This document shows, in pieces, positions 1 to 5,560 of a DNA stretch of 6,353 nucleotides (within the stretch, counting starts at the first letter, position 1; every line of letters starts with the position of its first letter). The position numbers were made by a program, and so were the translations under genes. Source of the DNA: an uncultured Luteimonas sp. (GTDB lineage: Bacteria; Pseudomonadota; Gammaproteobacteria; Xanthomonadales; Xanthomonadaceae); assembly GCA_938008415.1 (NCBI GenBank), contig CALLKI010000112.1, positions 1-6,353 of the forward strand, given 5' to 3'. The notes beneath the pieces were generated by a model that saw only the letters and a program-made list of their open reading frames with translations, was not told the DNA's origin and did not search any database.

Positions 1-603
1 GACAAGGCCGAGGAGGCCCTGCGCAACGCCCTGCGGGCCTCGGGCGTGGACTGGCAGGAGCTGCCGGGCGAGGGCGCCTTCTACGGCCCCAAGATCGAGT
101 ACCACCTGAAGGACGCCATCGGCCGCACCTGGCAGCTGGGCACCATGCAGGTGGATTTCATGATGCCGGCCCGGCTGGGGGCCGAATACGTGGACGAACA
201 CAGCCAGCGCCGCCACCCGGTCATGCTGCACCGGGCCATCGTCGGCTCCATGGAGCGGTTCATCGGCATCCTGATCGAACACCACGCCGGCGCCTTCCCG
301 GCCTGGCTGGCCCCGGTCCAGGCGGTGGTGATGAATATCACCGATGCCCAGGCCGATGCCGCTGCGCAAGTGGCCAAGTCATTGAATTCACAAGGTTTCC
401 GCGTCGAGGCCGACGTCCGCAACGAGAAGGTCGGCTACAAGATCCGGGAGCACACCCTGCAGAAGGTCCCCTACCTCCTGGTCATCGGCGACCGGGAGAA
501 GGCGGCGGGCACGGTGGCCGTCCGTACCCGTTCGGGCGAGGACCTGGGGGTGATGCCGGTGGACGCGTTCGCGGCCCGGCTGGCCGCCGAAAACCGCGCC
601 TGA
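1..603 (+). CDS. thrS: Threonyl-tRNA synthetase, C-terminal 200 residues (5' end outside window)
   Basis: ThrRS charges tRNA-Thr with threonine in the cytoplasm. The frame is open from base 1 and ends in TGA at 601-603. The fragment holds the end of the class II catalytic domain and the whole anticodon-binding domain. Visible residues match E. coli ThrRS at a constant offset of 434: Lys31 in GAFYGPKIE (K465), Gln45 in TWQLGT (Q479), the zinc ligand His77 in MLHRA (H511), Ser83 (S517) and motif 3 Arg86 in GSMERF (R520). The anticodon-binding domain runs from about residue 102 (WLAPVQ) to the end and includes DVRNEKVGYKIREH. About 430 N-terminal residues (TGS, editing and early catalytic domains) are therefore missing only because the window starts here. 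The following infC agrees with the conserved thrS-infC order. Six adjacent codons at 379-396 are unusually AT-rich for the gene. Identity is seen directly through these motifs. Confidence 0.98.
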   Translation, partial: DKAEEALRNALRASGVDWQELPGEGAFYGPKIEYHLKDAIGRTWQLGTMQVDFMMPARLGAEYVDEHSQRRHPVMLHRAIVGSMERFIGILIEHHAGAFPAWLAPVQAVVMNITDAQADAAAQVAKSLNSQGFRVEADVRNEKVGYKIREHTLQKVPYLLVIGDREKAAGTVAVRTRSGEDLGVMPVDAFAARLAAENRA

Positions 604-607
604 CCGG

Positions 608-636
608 TTGTATCGCGGCGGAAATCCGTTAAGAAT
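608..636 (+). promoter_or_regulatory. Weak candidate sigma70 promoter upstream of infC
   Basis: A TTGTAT (608-613) is followed after 17 nt by AAGAAT (631-636) in the least GC-rich part of the thrS-infC gap. The -35 matches consensus at only three positions and the -10 at four. If used, transcription would begin near 643, just before the hairpin at 649-669. The alternative is that infC is transcribed by readthrough from thrS or from promoters inside thrS, as in E. coli. Confidence 0.3.
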
Positions 637-648
637 CTGTATGCAGCA

Positions 649-669
649 TCCGGCGGCAGGGCCGCCGGA
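649..669 (+). promoter_or_regulatory. Stable hairpin in the infC leader
   Basis: A perfect 9-bp stem (649-657 with 661-669, arms tccggcggc and gccgccgga) closes a 3-nt loop, 14 nt upstream of the infC Shine-Dalgarno core. No T-run follows, so it is not an intrinsic terminator. The 3' arm ends in ccgga, and ccgga occurs again in the ribosome-binding region (682-686). The 5' arm (tccgg) could therefore pair with either copy. The structure is read directly; any role in translation control is inferred. Confidence 0.45.
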
Positions 670-683
670 CCCCCAACCATTCC

Positions 684-698
684 GGAGACCGCAGTATT
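684..698 (+). promoter_or_regulatory. infC ribosome-binding site with AUU start codon
   Basis: GGAG (684-687) lies 8 nt before ATT (696-698), an optimal Shine-Dalgarno distance. This decides the infC start: ATT is the known non-canonical initiator of infC in many bacteria and makes IF3 translation sensitive to IF3 itself. The next possible start, GTG 741, has no comparable ribosome-binding site and would remove conserved N-terminal residues. Confidence 0.88.
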
Positions 699-1217
699 AG
701 CACCCTCGAAAAGCAGCATCGCCGCAACCACGAGATCCGCGTGCCGCGCGTGCGTGTGATCGGCTCCAACGGCGAAATGATCGGCATCCTCTCTCGCGAC
801 GAGGCACTGCAGCTGGCCGAGGAGGAAGGCCTTGACCTTGTCGAGATCCAGCCCAACGCCGATCCGCCGGTCTGCAAGATCATGGACTTCGGCAAGTTCC
901 GGTTCGAGCAGCAGAAGAAGGCCAGCGAGGCCCGGAAGCGCCAGAAGCAGGTCGAGATCAAGGAACTGAAGTTCCGGCCGGTCACCGACGAGGGCGACTA
1001 CCAGATCAAGATGCGCAACATCCGTCGCTTCCTGGAGGACGGCGACAAGGTCAAGATCAACATCCGTTTCCGTGGCCGCGAGATGAGCCACCAGGAGCTG
1101 GGCCGGCAGATGGCCGCCCGGATCGAGGCCGACCTCGGCGACGACGTGGTCATCGAGTCCCGTCCCCGCCTGGAGGGCCGGCAGATGGTCATGCTGATCG
1201 CACCGAAGAAGAAGTGA
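696..1217 (+). CDS. infC: Translation initiation factor IF-3, AUU start
   Basis: IF3 binds the 30S subunit, prevents premature 50S joining and proofreads the start codon and initiator tRNA. From ATT 696 the protein has 173 residues, the usual size (E. coli 180). It starts (M)STLEKQHRRNHEIRVPRVRV; NHEIR aligns with the INGEIR segment at the E. coli N-terminus. The N-domain covers about residues 11-75 and includes DLVEIQPNADPPVCKIMDFGKF (IF3 signature). A lysine/arginine-rich linker helix spans about 72-92. The C-domain runs from about 87 (EIKELKFRP) through FRGREM to the terminal APKKK. Starting at GTG 741 instead would give 158 residues and lose the N-terminal segment. Family knowledge says IF3 discriminates against AUU, giving negative autoregulation; the ATT codon here makes that likely. 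The gene is intact and lies 92 nt after thrS. Confidence 0.97.
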   Translation: MSTLEKQHRRNHEIRVPRVRVIGSNGEMIGILSRDEALQLAEEEGLDLVEIQPNADPPVCKIMDFGKFRFEQQKKASEARKRQKQVEIKELKFRPVTDEGDYQIKMRNIRRFLEDGDKVKINIRFRGREMSHQELGRQMAARIEADLGDDVVIESRPRLEGRQMVMLIAPKKK

Positions 1218-1221
1218 ACGC

Positions 1222-1240
1222 CCCCGGCCGCCGGCCGGGG
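1222..1240 (+). promoter_or_regulatory. GC-only hairpin just after infC
   Basis: Arms ccccggcc (1222-1229) and ggccgggg (1233-1240) form an 8-bp all-GC stem with a 3-nt loop, starting 5 nt after the infC stop. No T-tract follows (the next bases are ccaaacccgc), so it is not a canonical intrinsic terminator. It may protect the infC mRNA 3' end, pause polymerase or act with Rho. Only the structure is visible. Confidence 0.45.
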
Positions 1241-1254
1241 CCAAACCCGCTGAT

Positions 1255-1283
1255 TTGCAAGGGAAACCCCGGCCGGGCATAAT
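1255..1283 (+). promoter_or_regulatory. Sigma70-type promoter for rpmI-rplT
   Basis: TTGCAA (1255-1260) and CATAAT (1278-1283) are separated by exactly 17 nt, matching consensus at 4/6 and 5/6 positions in otherwise very GC-rich DNA. Transcription would start near 1290, leaving a leader of about 138 nt before rpmI. The -10 sits between inverted arms GGCCGG (1271-1276) and CCGGCC (1286-1291), which could be an operator or chance in GC-rich DNA. This would let L35/L20 be made separately from infC. Confidence 0.65.
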
Positions 1284-1289
1284 ATCCGG

Positions 1290-1427
1290 CCCGGTTCGCC
1301 GGGGCATGTTTCATTGGACCAGCCGCGGTTCCCCGTGGACGGCGGCCTCAAACCGGCCAGGCAGGATGGAAAGCGTGCCGCCAGGCACCGCCCGGGCCAG
1401 TACTCGAGACGAAGAAAGGACATCGCA
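1290..1427 (+). promoter_or_regulatory. Structured rpmI-rplT 5' leader, candidate L20 autoregulation region
   Basis: The leader after the predicted start contains several hairpins: a 5-bp stem with a ttcg loop (1290-1294 / 1299-1303), a 6-bp stem with loop ttcc (1323-1328 / 1333-1338, one G-U pair), and a 5-bp stem gtgcc/ggcac (1375-1379 / 1384-1388). The rpmI ribosome site AAGGA (1416-1420) lies 7 nt before ATG. In E. coli and in Firmicutes, L20 binds a leader that mimics its 23S site and represses rpmI-rplT. The location fits, but I cannot recognise a specific L20 motif here. Confidence 0.4.
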
Positions 1428-1625
1428 ATGCCCAAGATCAAGACCCATCGGGGCGCCGCCAAGCGCTTCCGCAAGACGGCCTCCGGCAAGTACAAGGCCG
1501 GCCACGCCAACCGCAGCCACATCCTCACCAAGAAGCCGACCAAGCGGAAGCGCAACCTGCGGCAGACGAACCATGTCCGCGCCGAGGATGCGGGCCGCCT
1601 GGACCGCATGCTGCCGTATCTCTGA
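1428..1625 (+). CDS. rpmI: 50S ribosomal protein L35
   Basis: L35 is a small, basic 50S subunit protein. The 65-residue product begins MPKIKTHRGAAKRFRKTASG, the L35 family signature, continues through a lysine/arginine-rich middle (ILTKKPTKRKRNLRQ) and ends in DRMLPYL, close to E. coli L35 in length (65). The ATG at 1428 is chosen because it has AAGGA 7 nt upstream and matches the family N-terminus; the reading frame is open further upstream, but that extension is not L35-like. The rplT ribosome site overlaps its stop codon, so the two genes are probably translationally linked, as expected for ribosomal proteins needed in equal amounts. Expression probably comes from the promoter at 1255-1283 plus readthrough from infC. 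Confidence 0.98.
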   Translation: MPKIKTHRGAAKRFRKTASGKYKAGHANRSHILTKKPTKRKRNLRQTNHVRAEDAGRLDRMLPYL

Positions 1626-1638
1626 GGAGGGCTGAACC

Positions 1639-1998
1639 ATGGCACGAGTCAAGCGTGGCGTGCAGGCGCGCCGCCGTCACAAGAAGGTCCTTGCCCTCGC
1701 CAAGGGCTACTACAACGCCCGGCGCAAGGTTTTCCGCGTCGCCAAGCAGGCGGTCATCAAGGCCGAGCAGTACGCCTACATCGGCCGCAAGCAGAAGAAG
1801 CGCAACTTCCGCGCGCTGTGGATCACCCGCATCAACGCGGCGGCCCGCATCAACGGCCTGAGCTACAGCCGCTTCATGAACGGCCTGCAGAAGGCCGGCA
1901 TCACCCTGGACCGCAAGGTGCTGGCGGACATCGCCGTGCACGACGCGGCGGGGTTTGCGGCGCTGGCCGAGAAGGCGAAGGGCGCGCTCGCGGCGTAA
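1639..1998 (+). CDS. rplT: 50S ribosomal protein L20
   Basis: L20 binds 23S rRNA early in 50S assembly and in several bacteria represses its own operon by binding the leader mRNA. The product has 119 residues (E. coli 118). It starts MARVKRGVQARRRHKKVLA, has the long basic N-terminal extension (about 1-58, with AKGYYNARRKVFRVAKQAV and YAYIGRKQKKRNFRALW) and a C-terminal globular domain (about 59-119, with RINAAARINGLSYSRFM, then GLQKAGITLDRKVLADIA). GAGGAGG (1624-1630) lies 8 nt before ATG and overlaps the rpmI stop, leaving a 13-nt gap. A strong terminator follows 60 nt after the TAA, so much transcription of rpmI-rplT may end there. The gene is complete and typical. Confidence 0.98.
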   Translation: MARVKRGVQARRRHKKVLALAKGYYNARRKVFRVAKQAVIKAEQYAYIGRKQKKRNFRALWITRINAAARINGLSYSRFMNGLQKAGITLDRKVLADIAVHDAAGFAALAEKAKGALAA

Positions 1999-2016
1999 TG
2001 TCACGTCCCGCGTCCG

Positions 2017-2037
2017 GCACGCGCGGGCCGCGCGTGC
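2017..2037 (+). promoter_or_regulatory. First hairpin in the rplT-pheS gap
   Basis: Arms gcacgcgc (2017-2024) and gcgcgtgc (2030-2037) form a perfect 8-bp stem with a 5-nt loop, 18 nt after the rplT stop. It has no T-run and precedes the true terminator. It could stabilise the rpmI-rplT mRNA 3' end. Only structure is visible. Confidence 0.4.
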
Positions 2038-2058
2038 GGCGGGCAGACGGGCAACACG

Positions 2059-2095
2059 CATGGGGAAGGGCGCAGGTCCTTCCCCATGTTTTTTT
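2059..2095 (+). terminator. Intrinsic terminator or attenuator between rplT and pheS
   Basis: Arms catggggaagg (2059-2069) and ccttccccatg (2078-2088) give 11 perfect pairs plus a possible G-U pair (2070/2077), a 6-8-nt loop and a run of seven T (2089-2095). This is the clearest intrinsic terminator in the window. It ends the rpmI-rplT transcript and must be read through for pheST expression, unless an unseen promoter lies between it and pheS. In E. coli an attenuator sits at the matching position before pheST but is preceded by a Phe-rich leader peptide; no Phe codon run precedes this one. Confidence 0.9.
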
Positions 2096-2123
2096 GCGCC
2101 GGGGCGCGACTTCCCCCCGGCGC
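2096..2123 (+). promoter_or_regulatory. Hairpin between the terminator and pheS
   Basis: Arms gcgccgggg (2096-2104) and ccccggcgc (2115-2123) form a perfect 9-bp stem with a 10-nt loop, beginning directly after the terminator T-run and ending 32 nt before pheS. It would be present in any readthrough pheST mRNA. The loop side contains cttcccc (2110-2116), a second copy of a terminator-arm sequence, so it could also pair with ggggaag (2062-2068). Its role is unknown. Confidence 0.45.
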
Positions 2124-2155
2124 GACGGGTGGCAGACGGACGGGATGCATCGCGA

Positions 2156-3151
2156 ATGAGTGACATCGAATCGCTGTCGAAGCAGGCGAAGGCGGACATC
2201 GCCGCGGCCTCCAGCCTGGAGGCGCTGGAGGCGGTGCGGGTCGCGCTGCTGGGCAGGCAGGGGCGCATCACCGCGCAACTGAAGTCCCTGGGGACGCTGC
2301 CGCCGGAGCAGCGCAAGGCCGCGGGCGAGGCGATCAACCGCGTGCGCGACGAGCTGGCCGCGGCGTTGGCCGCACGCCGGGCGGAGCTGGAGGAGGCCGC
2401 GCTCCAGGCGCGCATCGCCGGCGAGCGGATCGACGTCACCCTGCCGGGCCGCAACGGCGGGCGCGGCGGCGTGCACCCGCTGGTCCGCACCATGCAGCGC
2501 ATCGCCGACATCTTCGGGCGCCTGGGCTACGAGCTGGCCGACGGCCCGGAGATCGAGGACGACTGGCACAACTTCGAGGCGCTGAATTTCCCGCCGCACC
2601 ATCCGGCGCGCGCGATGCACGACACCTTCTACTTCGGCGACGGCCGCCTGCTGCGCACCCATACCTCGGGCGTGCAGGTGCGCTACATGACCGGGCGCCA
2701 GCCGCCGCTGCGGATGATCGCGCTGGGCAAGGTGTACCGCTCCGACTCCGACCAGACCCACTCGCCGATGTTCCACCAGTGCGAGGGCCTGCTGGTCGAC
2801 GAGCACGCCACTTTCGCCGACCTCAAGGGCACGCTGGCCGAGTTCGTGCGCGCGTTCTTCGAGCGCGATTTCGAGATGCGCTTCCGCCCCAGCTACTTCC
2901 CGTTCGTGGAGCCCGGCGCCGAGGTCGACATCGCCTGGCAGCGCCCGGACGGCAGCACCCGCTGGCTGGAGGTGCTGGGCTGCGGCATGGTCCATCCGAA
3001 CGTGCTGCGCGCGGTCGGCATCGACCCCGAGCGCTACACCGGCTTCGCCTTCGGCATGGGGGTGGAGCGGCTGACGATGCTGCGCTACGGCGTCAACGAC
3101 CTGCGCGCGTTCTTCGACAACGACCTGCGCTTCCTGCGCCAATTCGGCTGA
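2156..3151 (+). CDS. pheS: Phenylalanyl-tRNA synthetase, alpha subunit
   Basis: PheS carries the catalytic site of the (alpha-beta)2 enzyme that charges tRNA-Phe. The product has 331 residues (E. coli 327). An N-terminal coiled-coil, tRNA-binding region spans about 1-90 (alanine-, glutamate- and arginine-rich helices). The class II catalytic core follows: motif 1 around HPLVRTMQRIADIFGRLGY (107-125), PEIEDDWHNFEALNFPPHHP (131-150), motif 2 in RMIALGKVYRSDSDQTHSPM to FHQCEG (186-211), substrate-pocket RPSYFPF (244-250), and motif 3 GFAFGMGVERLTMLRYG (296-312). Ala298 corresponds to E. coli Ala294, which shapes the phenylalanine pocket. ATG 2156 is chosen because MSDIESL aligns with the family N-terminus. 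Its ribosome site is poor (GGG at 2142-2144, 11 nt away), unusual for this cluster. pheT follows after 9 nt. Confidence 0.98.
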   Translation: MSDIESLSKQAKADIAAASSLEALEAVRVALLGRQGRITAQLKSLGTLPPEQRKAAGEAINRVRDELAAALAARRAELEEAALQARIAGERIDVTLPGRNGGRGGVHPLVRTMQRIADIFGRLGYELADGPEIEDDWHNFEALNFPPHHPARAMHDTFYFGDGRLLRTHTSGVQVRYMTGRQPPLRMIALGKVYRSDSDQTHSPMFHQCEGLLVDEHATFADLKGTLAEFVRAFFERDFEMRFRPSYFPFVEPGAEVDIAWQRPDGSTRWLEVLGCGMVHPNVLRAVGIDPERYTGFAFGMGVERLTMLRYGVNDLRAFFDNDLRFLRQFG

Positions 3152-3160
3152 GGCGACGAG

Positions 3161-5536
3161 ATGAGGGTTTCCGGCAACTGGCTGCGCGAACACGTGCGCG
3201 TCGACGCGGATGACGCGGCGCTCGAGCGCACGCTGACGATGATCGGCCTGGAGGTGGACGCCGCCGAGCGGATCGGCGACGGCCTCGACGGCGTGGTGGT
3301 GGCGCGGATCGTGTCGGCGGAGAAGCACCCGCAGGCCGACCGCCTGCAGGTGTGCATGGTGGACGCCGGCCGCGGCGAGCTCCTGCAGATCGTCTGCGGC
3401 GCGCCGAACGCGCGCCCCGGGCTGGTGGCGCCGCTGGCGACCGTGGGTGCCCGCGTGGGCGGGATCACGATCAAGGCGGCGAAGCTGCGCGGGGTCGAAT
3501 CCAACGGCATGCTCTGCTCGGCGAAGGAGCTGGGGCTGGATGCCGACGCTTCCGGGCTGATGGAGCTGCCGGACGACGCGCCGGTCGGCACCCCGCTGGC
3601 CGGGTACCTCGGCCTGCCCGACACCGTGTTCGAGCTGGGGGTCACGCCCAACCGCGCCGACTGCTTCAGCGTGCGTGGTGTCGCCTGGGACGTGGCCGCC
3701 GCGCTCGGCGGCGAGGTCGTGCCGTTCGAGGCCGCACCGGTGCCGGCGGCGAGCGACGCGCGGATCGAAGTCCGGCTGCAGGCCGGCGCCGACGCGCCGC
3801 GCTACTGCGGCCGGGTGATCGAGGGCGTGGACGCGCGCGTGCGCACGCCGGTGTGGATGGCCGAGCGCCTGCGCCGCGCCGGGGTGCGCCCGGTGAGCTT
3901 CCTGGTGGACGTGACCCAGTACGTCATGCTCGAGCTGGGCCAGCCGATGCACGCCTTCGACCGCGACCGCCTGCAGGGCCCGGTCGGCGTGCGCCGCGCC
4001 CGCCCGGGCGAGGCGCTGAAGCTGCTGGATGGCCGCGACGCGGCGCTGGACGGGGAATTCCTGCTGGTCACCGACGCCGACCGCCCGGTGGCGCTGGCCG
4101 GGGTGATGGGCGGTCATGACACGCGGGTCACCGACGACACCCGCAACGTGTTCCTGGAGGCCGCGCATTTCGCGCCGGCCGCGATCATCGGCCGCGGCCG
4201 CAGGCTCGGCCTGCACACCGATGCCGCGCACCGATTCGAGCGCGGCGTGGACCCGGAGCTGCCGCGCGCCGCCATCGAACGTGCCACCCGGCTGGTCCTG
4301 GACATCGCCGGCGGCCGTCCGGGCCCGGTGGTCGAGGCCGCGCTGCCGGAGCACCTGCCGCGCCCGAAACCCATCATCCTGCGCCGCGACCGGCTGGCCC
4401 GGGTGCTGGGCCTGGCGATCCCGGACGCCGAGGTCGAGCGGATCCTGCGCGCGCTGGGGCTTTCGGTCTCGGCGCACGCCGAAGGCTGGGAGGCGGTGCC
4501 GCCGACCCGCCGCTTCGACCTGGCGATCGAGGAGGACCTGGTCGAGGAGGTCGCGCGCATCCACGGCTACGACCGGATCCCGGCCACGCTGCCCGCCGGA
4601 CCGGCGCGGATCGCGGCGCCCGACGAGACCCGCGTGGGCGGGCACGAGCTGCGCGCGCAGCTGGTCGCGCGCGGCTACCACGAGGCGCTGAACTTCGCCT
4701 TCGTGGATGCCGGCCTGCTGGAACGCTGGCAGGCCGCCGCCGGCAGCGTGCCACTGGCCAACCCGCTGAGCGCCGAGCTGGGCGTGATGCGCACGGCCCT
4801 GCTGCCCGGCCTGGTCGCCGCGCTGGCGCGCAATGCCGCGCGCCAGCAGACGCGCATCCGCCTGTTCGAGATCGGCCGGGTGTTCCATGCCGCGGGCGAT
4901 GGCGGGGCCCCGGTCGAGACGCTGCGCATCGCCGCGGCGGCCACCGGCGACGCACGCGCCGAGCAGTGGGGCGAGGCGGCGCGGCCGGTGGACTTCCATG
5001 ACGTCAAGGGCGACCTCGAGAGCCTGGCCGCCTGCGCCGGCGCCGCGCTCGAGTTCCGTCCGTCGCAGGCGCCGCATGGACACCCGGGACGCTCGGCAGA
5101 TGTCTATCGTGACGGCGTTCGCATCGGCTGGATCGGCGAGCTGCATCCACGTTTGCAGGCGGAGCTCGACCTTGACCGCCCGGTGGTCGCGTTCGAGCTC
5201 GACGTGGCGCCGCTGCAGGCGCGCGACCTGCCGCGCGTGGCAGCGATTTCCCGCTTCCCGTCCGTACGCCGCGACCTCGCGATCGTCGTCCCCGAGGACG
5301 TGCCCTGGGCCGCGGTCGAGGCCACCGTCAGGGAGGCGGCGGGGCCGCTGCTGGCCGGGCTCGTCCTGTTCGACCGTTACGTCGGCAAGGGGGTCGAACC
5401 GGGGTGCAAGAGTCTGGCCATGGGCTTGATTCTGCAGGAGGATTCACGCACTCTCACGGACGAGGAAGTCGACGGAGTGGTGGCCCGGGTGGTCGCGTCG
5501 CTGGGCGGGAAACACGGCGCCGTGATCCGGGGCTGA
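3161..5536 (+). CDS. pheT: Phenylalanyl-tRNA synthetase, beta subunit
   Basis: PheT binds tRNA-Phe and removes mischarged tyrosine. The product has 791 residues (E. coli 795), with the full bacterial domain set. The N-terminal B1 domain is followed by an OB-fold tRNA-binding domain (about 39-148, with VVVARIVSAEKHPQADRLQV and IVCGAPN). The B3/B4 editing domain (about 210-385) has expected site residues His264 in GQPMHAF, Gly317 in GVMGG, Glu333 and Thr353 in LHTDAAHRFERG, matching E. coli H261, G318, E334 and T354. The B5 domain is about 400-475 (IEEDLVEEVARIHGYDRIP), the catalytic-like core about 490-685, and the anticodon-binding FDX-ACB domain about 697-790 (SRFPSVRRDLAIVV; DRYVGKG; SLAMGLILQEDSRTL). 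ATG has GAGG (3150-3153) overlapping the pheS stop, 7 nt upstream. Editing therefore looks intact. Confidence 0.98.
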   Translation: MRVSGNWLREHVRVDADDAALERTLTMIGLEVDAAERIGDGLDGVVVARIVSAEKHPQADRLQVCMVDAGRGELLQIVCGAPNARPGLVAPLATVGARVGGITIKAAKLRGVESNGMLCSAKELGLDADASGLMELPDDAPVGTPLAGYLGLPDTVFELGVTPNRADCFSVRGVAWDVAAALGGEVVPFEAAPVPAASDARIEVRLQAGADAPRYCGRVIEGVDARVRTPVWMAERLRRAGVRPVSFLVDVTQYVMLELGQPMHAFDRDRLQGPVGVRRARPGEALKLLDGRDAALDGEFLLVTDADRPVALAGVMGGHDTRVTDDTRNVFLEAAHFAPAAIIGRGRRLGLHTDAAHRFERGVDPELPRAAIERATRLVLDIAGGRPGPVVEAALPEHLPRPKPIILRRDRLARVLGLAIPDAEVERILRALGLSVSAHAEGWEAVPPTRRFDLAIEEDLVEEVARIHGYDRIPATLPAGPARIAAPDETRVGGHELRAQLVARGYHEALNFAFVDAGLLERWQAAAGSVPLANPLSAELGVMRTALLPGLVAALARNAARQQTRIRLFEIGRVFHAAGDGGAPVETLRIAAAATGDARAEQWGEAARPVDFHDVKGDLESLAACAGAALEFRPSQAPHGHPGRSADVYRDGVRIGWIGELHPRLQAELDLDRPVVAFELDVAPLQARDLPRVAAISRFPSVRRDLAIVVPEDVPWAAVEATVREAAGPLLAGLVLFDRYVGKGVEPGCKSLAMGLILQEDSRTLTDEEVDGVVARVVASLGGKHGAVIRG

Positions 5537-5560
5537 AGCCGGTTATCCAGGGGAATCAGG

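Noticed and set aside
741..743. GTG as the infC start
   Set aside because: It lacks a spaced Shine-Dalgarno and would omit residues that align with IF3; ATT 696 has both.
1222..1240. The hairpin after infC as an intrinsic terminator
   Set aside because: No T-rich tract follows; it is kept only as a structural feature.
471..1307. Minus-strand open frame of 278 codons opposite the thrS end and infC
   Set aside because: It lies antisense to conserved coding sequence, has a leucine/aspartate-rich composition mirroring IF3 codons, and lacks a recognisable domain.
1314..1427. An upstream-extended L35 starting at 1314
   Set aside because: The added 38 residues are unlike L35, and ATG 1428 has a good ribosome site and the canonical MPKIKTHRGA start. 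The region is better read as an mRNA leader.
3352..4119. Plus-strand 255-codon frame inside pheT
   Set aside because: It is a +1 shadow of pheT, dominated by Arg/Gly/Ala from GC-rich codons. The real frame has all PheT domains uninterrupted.
1901..5146. A 1081-codon open frame on the minus strand opposite rplT, pheS and most of pheT
   Set aside because: pheS and pheT are in the same register and GC-biased, which leaves few antisense stops. The predicted protein is low-complexity (Arg/Ala/His/Gln/Gly-rich), matches no fold I recognise, and lies opposite two intact PheRS genes.
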